From positions 1-31,547 of the forward strand of contig PJAB01000265.1 of NCBI GenBank assembly GCA_002887195.1: 31,547 nt of DNA, given 5' to 3'. Made by a program: the position numbers and the translations under genes. Each line of letters opens with the position of its first letter. The stretch's first letter is position 1. The stretch comes from Chrysochromulina parva. Its lineage: Eukaryota > Haptophyta > Prymnesiales > Chrysochromulinaceae. The notes under the pieces are model-generated. The model was not told the DNA's origin. It made no database searches and worked only from the letters and a program-made list of their open reading frames with translations. This document shows, one piece after another, positions 27,223-31,547 of this stretch.

Positions 27223-28383
27223 ATGGAGCCGGTCGCACCGTTCACCGACCCGGACACCGGGCTCGTCGTCGCACCGCTCGACAAGGGCCGCGCGCTCGAC
27301 CTCATCGACCACCTGCCGTGCGTCGTCCACCTGCTCAAGGAGTTCCGAATGAAGCGCGTCCAGGAGCTGCCGCAACTGAACCTGCACCTGAGTGGCAGCA
27401 CGGACGCGTCTGGGAACGTCGTCGGCATGCTGCTCTCAAAGATCGATCACGGCCGGCGGGGCGTCATTACGCTCGACTGCCGCCTGCTGTGCGTCGCCAG
27501 CTCGAGAGAAGCTGGTGAGAAGCTGGCGCGCTGGGAGATCGTTCGCGCGCTGCTCATCCCGATGGCATCCATCGCGAAGGCCACCCGCGTGGTGGCGAGC
27601 GTCAACAAGAACGACGTGGAGGCGAAGAAGCTTTGGGCGGATCTCGGCTTCAGTTTTGTCCCAAGCGACGACCTTCACACTCTCAACGCCGTTCTCGACC
27701 CCATCGAACTCAACATCACTCACAAACCGCTCTCGCGAGTGGCGGCGGCCCCGGCGCCCGCTCCGGCGCCCGAAGCACTCATTCCACCCAAAACGAAGCG
27801 CGGCCGACCCTCGAAAACGGAGGGGGCGGCGCACGAGGTGGCCGAGAGCGCCAACGAGTCCTCATCCATGGGCCAAGGAGCCCAAGCAGAGCGGCGGAGT
27901 GTCACAGCGGACGACGAGGCCGGCCGCCCCAAAGCTTCCACAGCCCAAAGGAGGGAGCCGCGTCCACAGCCGCCTCCGCCGCTGCCTTCAGCGCTGCCGG
28001 CGCCTCCGGCGGCGCGTGGGCTGCGCCGGCCGCCGGCCGACAGTTCCGTCAGTGCCGTCAGTTCCGTCAATCAGTTCCGTCCGGCCGACGCGGCGTGGCT
28101 TGACCAGACGTCGCACTGCACGGAGGTGGGTCCGCCGACCGACGATGGCGGCGACTACGAGATGACGGACGTCTACATCCGGCGTACGTGCCCGTCAGCC
28201 GACTTGCCACACCTGGTTCGCGTGCCTAAGGGCGCCGTCCCGCCGCAGGGCACCGACTGGGTGCAGGTGCCCGAGGAAGAGCTCGTAAAAAGGAAGACGG
28301 TGCAGTGCACTCAGTGCGAGAGAGTGCTGCTCCTTGCGCGCGACCACGGTGCTGCTGTCGATGGGAGCCTTGGGTTTCAGTAA
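27223..28383 (+). CDS. GNAT-like/AT-hook protein with C-terminal CxxC
   Basis: 386 aa; ATG 27223 is in good context (CGCCATGG). Residues about 65-146 resemble a divergent GNAT acetyltransferase: LDCRLLCVASSREAGEKLARWEIVRALL matches the beta4/motif A region, and VNKNDVEAKKLWADLGFSFV matches the N..A..LY..LGF end of the fold. The pyrophosphate loop is poor (REAGEK for RGxG), so activity is doubtful. Residues 191-198 (KRGRPSK) are an AT-hook, suggesting nuclear, DNA-associated action. The middle is disordered and Pro-rich, with a 9-bp repeat (GTTCCGTCA type, about 28042-28081). The C-terminus (TDWVQVPEEELVKRKTVQCTQCERVLLL) has one CxxC and may be half of a zinc site. I do not recognise an ortholog; the GNAT assignment is moderate. 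Confidence 0.65.
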   Translation: MEPVAPFTDPDTGLVVAPLDKGRALDLIDHLPCVVHLLKEFRMKRVQELPQLNLHLSGSTDASGNVVGMLLSKIDHGRRGVITLDCRLLCVASSREAGEKLARWEIVRALLIPMASIAKATRVVASVNKNDVEAKKLWADLGFSFVPSDDLHTLNAVLDPIELNITHKPLSRVAAAPAPAPAPEALIPPKTKRGRPSKTEGAAHEVAESANESSSMGQGAQAERRSVTADDEAGRPKASTAQRREPRPQPPPPLPSALPAPPAARGLRRPPADSSVSAVSSVNQFRPADAAWLDQTSHCTEVGPPTDDGGDYEMTDVYIRRTCPSADLPHLVRVPKGAVPPQGTDWVQVPEEELVKRKTVQCTQCERVLLLARDHGAAVDGSLGFQ

Positions 28384-28403
28384 AAAATTAAGGTGGTAGG
28401 TGC

Positions 28404-30269
28404 ATGCATGCAAGCGAACTTAGAAAAATGGTTGAGGCTCGTCAAAAGTTTTTCCCTGAAAATCGGAGAGTGGGTGCGCCACTCGTGGCGGGCCACGGCC
28501 TGATGGACTTTGCTATCCCGCATCTGTGTCTTCCGATGCGCTTGCTTCTATGTGTGCTTAGGCTATCGCCCACCGCTGGGCAGCATGACCAGGGCCACGT
28601 TGAGCTTGAGGCACACCTTGCGGCCGTCAACGCAGAGTTCTTTGCTCGCTTTCCGCGTGGCGGCCATGAGGAGCGAGCACGCCGGTTTCAGGCGCAGACG
28701 GAAGCGATCAACGAGGGGAAGGCGGATCTGGAAGCGCGCGCGAACGAAGAGCTTTGGGCCAGGTTGCCGCGGCTCGAGGAGGCATCGAGGAGGCGGCTCG
28801 ATGATCATCGAACTGACAGGCACGCCCAGCTTGTGGCCCAGCTGCAAGAGCGAGAACGCCTTGCTCGTGCGCGTGCGAAGGATAACGTTCAGCACACGCA
28901 CCGCGACCGCTCGTTGCAGGCCAACAGCCCGCCGCCACCGCCACCAGCTGAGTGGGATGAAGAGAGGGCGGTGCTCACGACATTCTACGAGACCATGGGA
29001 GGTGCTGCATGGCTCGCTCGTGCCAACTGGCTCAAGGGCTACCCGTGCGATGGGCGCGTGTGGCAAGGAGTCTTGTGCTCCGCGCCCATCGTCGAACTCG
29101 CTCCGGTCGACTCGGCCGAGATTTTCGCCCCTGCCACGCCGCCACCGGCAGCGCCACCACCGCAATCGCCCGGACTGCCTCAGATTCCGGCCGCTCGTGT
29201 CATCGGCCTTCTGCTCCGTAACATTTCTCTCGTGGGCACGCTGCCGAGTGAGCTCGGGCTCCTCAGCTACCTCTCCGACCTCCGGCTGCCCGACAACTCG
29301 ATCAGCGGCTTCCTGCCGACGCAGTTGGGCCGCCTCGCCTTGACGAATCTCGACCTCTCCTCGAATCGGATCTCAGGCACTATGGACGGCGTCCTTGGGC
29401 TCCAGCCCATGCCCTTTGCCTTTGGAACTGGCGCCTCTCCCGCGCCACCCCCGCCATCGCCGGATGCGCCGCCGCTGTCCCTCACCCATCTGATACTCAG
29501 CGACAATATGCTGAGTGGCTTCATCCCGCCGAGCCTGGGAGCGCACACCCAGCTGCGCACCTTCCTTGCCAGTCGGAACGCTCAGCTCAGCGGCTCGCTC
29601 CCGGCATGGCTCGCACCGCAGCTCGAGCAGCTGCAGCTCTCCAACACGCGCCTCTCTGGCACTCTCCCCACAGAGCTAGGCGCGATCAGCAACCTTCAGC
29701 ACATGCGCGTCGAGAGAGCCTCGCTTACCGGCACGCTGCCCACGCAGCTCGGCTTGTGCGCCGACCTCACGACGCTCTCGCTCGAATTCAACCTGATCTC
29801 GGGCTCCATCCCGCTTGAGCTCGGCGGTGACTGCTCCAGGGCGTTCAGCTACGAGCTGCACGGCACCAGGCGGCTCGTACCTGGGACCGACCGATTCGAG
29901 GACGTGAGCTCCAACACCGATGGGCCGCGGGGATTGCACCACCCTTACCTCCGACCGCAGTTGCGATCGACGGCGGCGACGCTGCGCTTCCGTGGCAACC
30001 TGCTGACTACCAACGACCTGGCTGCGACAGTGCCCGTTGACATCCGAGATCTAACCTCTCACGACGTTTGCGCGTACGCCCGGGGGGCAATGAGCTATGC
30101 GGTGAGCTCTGCCGAAGGAAGCGACACAGTGGTCCTCCCAGGAACCATCTTCCGCAGCCCATCGCCTCGGGCGACGTTCAACGCGTTGGCGGGCTATCCG
30201 GACGCGAATCCCACCCAGGACGAGGTCCGCGCCTACCATATCGACCACCCCAATCTCTTTTTACTTTGA
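28404..30269 (+). CDS. Plant-type leucine-rich-repeat protein with N-terminal coiled coil
   Basis: 621 aa from the first ATG. That ATG is only 20 bp after the previous stop, so a later one is likely: M34 (28503) or M45 (28536), the latter giving a signal-like MRLLLCVLRL. Residues about 65-165 are charged helix (VELEAHLAAVNAEFFARF...RRLDDHRTDRHAQLVAQLQERE). An LRR N-cap follows (VLTTFYETMGGAAWLARANW...PCDGRVWQGVLC), then about 8 LRRs of the extracellular plant type (LVGTLPSELG.LSYLSDLRL..NSISGFLP.QLG). Two Pro-rich insertions (PATPPPAAPPPQSP and ASPAPPPPSPDAPP) interrupt the repeats. The last 120 residues are not recognised. No TM or kinase follows, so it is probably secreted or soluble and recognition-like; the ligand is unknown. 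Confidence 0.75.
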   Translation: MHASELRKMVEARQKFFPENRRVGAPLVAGHGLMDFAIPHLCLPMRLLLCVLRLSPTAGQHDQGHVELEAHLAAVNAEFFARFPRGGHEERARRFQAQTEAINEGKADLEARANEELWARLPRLEEASRRRLDDHRTDRHAQLVAQLQERERLARARAKDNVQHTHRDRSLQANSPPPPPPAEWDEERAVLTTFYETMGGAAWLARANWLKGYPCDGRVWQGVLCSAPIVELAPVDSAEIFAPATPPPAAPPPQSPGLPQIPAARVIGLLLRNISLVGTLPSELGLLSYLSDLRLPDNSISGFLPTQLGRLALTNLDLSSNRISGTMDGVLGLQPMPFAFGTGASPAPPPPSPDAPPLSLTHLILSDNMLSGFIPPSLGAHTQLRTFLASRNAQLSGSLPAWLAPQLEQLQLSNTRLSGTLPTELGAISNLQHMRVERASLTGTLPTQLGLCADLTTLSLEFNLISGSIPLELGGDCSRAFSYELHGTRRLVPGTDRFEDVSSNTDGPRGLHHPYLRPQLRSTAATLRFRGNLLTTNDLAATVPVDIRDLTSHDVCAYARGAMSYAVSSAEGSDTVVLPGTIFRSPSPRATFNALAGYPDANPTQDEVRAYHIDHPNLFLL

Positions 30270-30460
30270 GGACGTCTGAGCCGTGTTCAGCCGAACGGAG
30301 CCGCAGAAGGAGGGTGAGTGTGGCGTAAGCAACGGTTCTTCCCCGATTCACGCTCACACCTCCAAACTTACGCTCTCGTCCGACAAGAACGGTCGCTTGG
30401 ATGAAGAACGATAGGCCCATCGGTGTTGGCGCGCCCCGAAGTGTGTAGGTGAAGAACGCG

Positions 30461-31096
30461 ATGGCGACGCTCTTCAACCCTGGCGCAGCCGAACTAGAGG
30501 AGGCCGCGCGTGACGTGCGTATCGGGGCAACGATACCCTCCGCGCGTCAGGGCTTGCAGCTGATCGAGTACACCTGCGTGCTCACTGGTGATCGGCTCTT
30601 CTCGAGCGCGTACCCCCACGAGCTCGTCGAGGATGGCCTTGTCTACCGAGTGCGAGGCTCCATGGAGGATGGCTTGAACACTCTGGCGATCGAGGCGTTC
30701 ACGCTGCCGGCCGACGGCGAGCTCCCGTTGCGCGTCATCGATATCGTGCGCTGGGCTGGTCTTCGCCGTGTGCATCTCGACAAGCCAGGATTCGTCAAGC
30801 ATTGGCAGCGGTACGTTGGCGCACTACAGCGGCACATTGAGCGCGCCGGTAGCGGTACCGGCGAAGAGAGCGTAGCCGCCGCGTCCAGCGCGCAGGCCCG
30901 TGCCGACCAGCTGCTCCTGCGTGCGCACACGTTTGCGCGCAAGCTGCAGCAAGGCTTCGACGAGCTCGACTTCCTGATGAGTGCTAGCGAGGCACCGCAA
31001 GGGCCACTTATCGTGCTGCACTACACGGACGACGATCCGCTCACGCCGTACTTCTACGTGCTGGCCGACGGTGTGGTGTTAAACGCAGCTAGGTGA
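30461..31096 (+). CDS. Translationally controlled tumour protein (TCTP) homolog, divergent
   Basis: 211 aa from ATG 30461 (GTG 30449 ignored). Residues about 33-207 follow TCTP order: YTCVLTGDRLFSSAYPHELVEDGLVYRVRGS (the D.L.SD.Y..........YEV.GK block), LRVIDIVRWAGLRRVHLDKPGFVKHWQRYVGAL (V.DIV....L....F.K..Y..Y...Y), the basic helix hairpin up to LQQGFDELDFLMS, and LIVLHYTDDDPLTPYFYVLADGV (the TCTP signature Y..DG.TPY..F..DG). Usual TCTPs are about 170 residues. This one has about 30 extra N-terminal residues and an Ala/Ser insertion (about 130-148) in the helical hairpin. TCTPs are abundant calcium-binding, growth- and stress-linked proteins. The sequence is diverged, so canonical function is inferred only. 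Confidence 0.8.
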   Translation: MATLFNPGAAELEEAARDVRIGATIPSARQGLQLIEYTCVLTGDRLFSSAYPHELVEDGLVYRVRGSMEDGLNTLAIEAFTLPADGELPLRVIDIVRWAGLRRVHLDKPGFVKHWQRYVGALQRHIERAGSGTGEESVAAASSAQARADQLLLRAHTFARKLQQGFDELDFLMSASEAPQGPLIVLHYTDDDPLTPYFYVLADGVVLNAAR

Positions 31097-31456
31097 TGGT
31101 GGCGCACTGTGCACGCGCCTCGCAGCTCAGGCGGTCACGCGGTTCTCAGGGCGGGCGCGTTGCCCCGGGATCGCGGATGGTCGATGGTTGCTCTGGTACA
31201 CCTCGTTAGGAGAGTACACGTGGTCGGGAAGGCCGGAACCTCAACTAACTTTCCCGCATTGCTTTCCCGTCCGCGGATCGACGCGTCGAAATATGATTTT
31301 CACGACCCGGCGTGGAGGGCTACTATGCGTGCGACATCAGTGTCAAGGGTGGCGGCAAGAGTGGCTTTTTTAGCGGCGGCTTCCACAAAACTTAAGCGTC
31401 GTGCTGAGCATTTCCCCTCAAAAAGTTGGCGACTTTTCGATACTGGTAGAGATTTT
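31097..31456. other. Region 3' of TCTP, no gene assigned
   Basis: The only open frames are short or end in the low-complexity tail. A short stretch (about 31310-31397) read as VEGYYACDISVKGGG...FFSGGF to a TAA looks protein-like, but a stop lies just upstream and no splice context was found. A 6-bp inverted repeat AAAAGT/ACTTTT is at 31421-31437. Confidence 0.35.
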
Positions 31457-31542
31457 TTGCGCGCGCAGCGCGCAACAAAATTGCGCCGCGCAGCGGCGCC
31501 AAGCGGCGCCGCAGGCGCCGCCTGGCGGCGCGCAGCGCCGCC
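31457..31542. repeat. Array of four perfect mini-hairpins with GCA triloops
   Basis: Four consecutive inverted repeats each have the same 3-nt spacer GCA. They are TTGCGCGC/GCGCGCAA (31457-31475), GCGCCGC/GCGGCGC (31483-31499), GCGGCGCC/GGCGCCGC (31503-31521) and GGCGGCGC/GCGCCGCC (31524-31542). Gaps are 7, 3 and 2 nt. Stem sequences differ while the loop is constant, so this is not a simple tandem duplication. The array may continue past the window. Confidence 0.85.
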
Positions 31543-31547
31543 GTAGG

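Noticed and set aside
31109..31546. 145-codon open frame at the right end
   Set aside because: Its C-terminal half is translated hairpin array and the remainder has no coding signal; no stop in the window, so it is undecidable but unsupported.
1..31547. tRNA, rRNA, transposase or viral genes
   Set aside because: No cloverleaf-type T-loop motif, rRNA segment or mobile-element protein was recognised by eye; a covariance-model scan would be needed to exclude small RNAs.

Overview
This is nuclear DNA of a GC-rich microbial eukaryote. The signs are GT-AG introns of 88-211 bp, genes separated by a few hundred bases with no operon logic, and families that are eukaryotic (PDEase_I cyclic-nucleotide phosphodiesterase, PROPPIN/WIPI, TCTP, four-domain voltage-gated cation channel, kelch, SAM). 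Long Ser-Pro-rich surface proteins, plant-type LRRs, FkbM methyltransferases and a DI-DIV cation channel together suggest a unicellular alga, most likely a haptophyte or a similar marine microalga. That placement is inference from gene style, not from a marker gene.

Layout, left to right. 1-2397 is the 3' part of a tandemly duplicated Pro-rich membrane protein. 2895-6069 is a two-exon mono-ADP-ribosyltransferase fused to leucine-rich repeats, with a 38-bp minisatellite inside its intron. 6523-8879 (minus) is a two-exon GIY-YIG nuclease domain fused to ankyrin repeats; its intron is bounded by direct repeats that carry the splice sites. 9080-11047 is a cyclic-nucleotide phosphodiesterase, 11955-12866 a secreted 2OG-Fe(II) oxygenase, and 13119-13965 a signal peptide-SAM-TM protein with one intron. 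14351-15967 (minus) is a kelch/coiled-coil protein, divergent from a WIPI/Atg18-type autophagy protein at 16232-17353. 17501-17850 holds a broken class 3 lipase, and 17953-18915 an FkbM methyltransferase without a visible start. 19624-20649 (minus) is a Ser/Thr kinase divergent from a coiled-coil protein at 20957-22510. 22885-26405 is a damaged voltage-gated channel: the domain I voltage sensor is joined out of frame to the II-III linker, followed by intact domains III and IV. 27223-28383 is a GNAT-like/AT-hook protein, 28404-30269 an LRR protein, and 30461-31096 a divergent TCTP. The window ends in a striking array of four short hairpins that share the same GCA triloop.

The genes do not form one pathway. 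Several are signalling components (phosphodiesterase, kinase, cation channel, SAM membrane protein, ADP-ribosyltransferase, LRR proteins), but nothing beyond proximity links them. The most unusual items are the two domain fusions (ART-LRR and GIY-YIG-ankyrin), the repeat-bounded intron, the rearranged channel and the terminal hairpin array.
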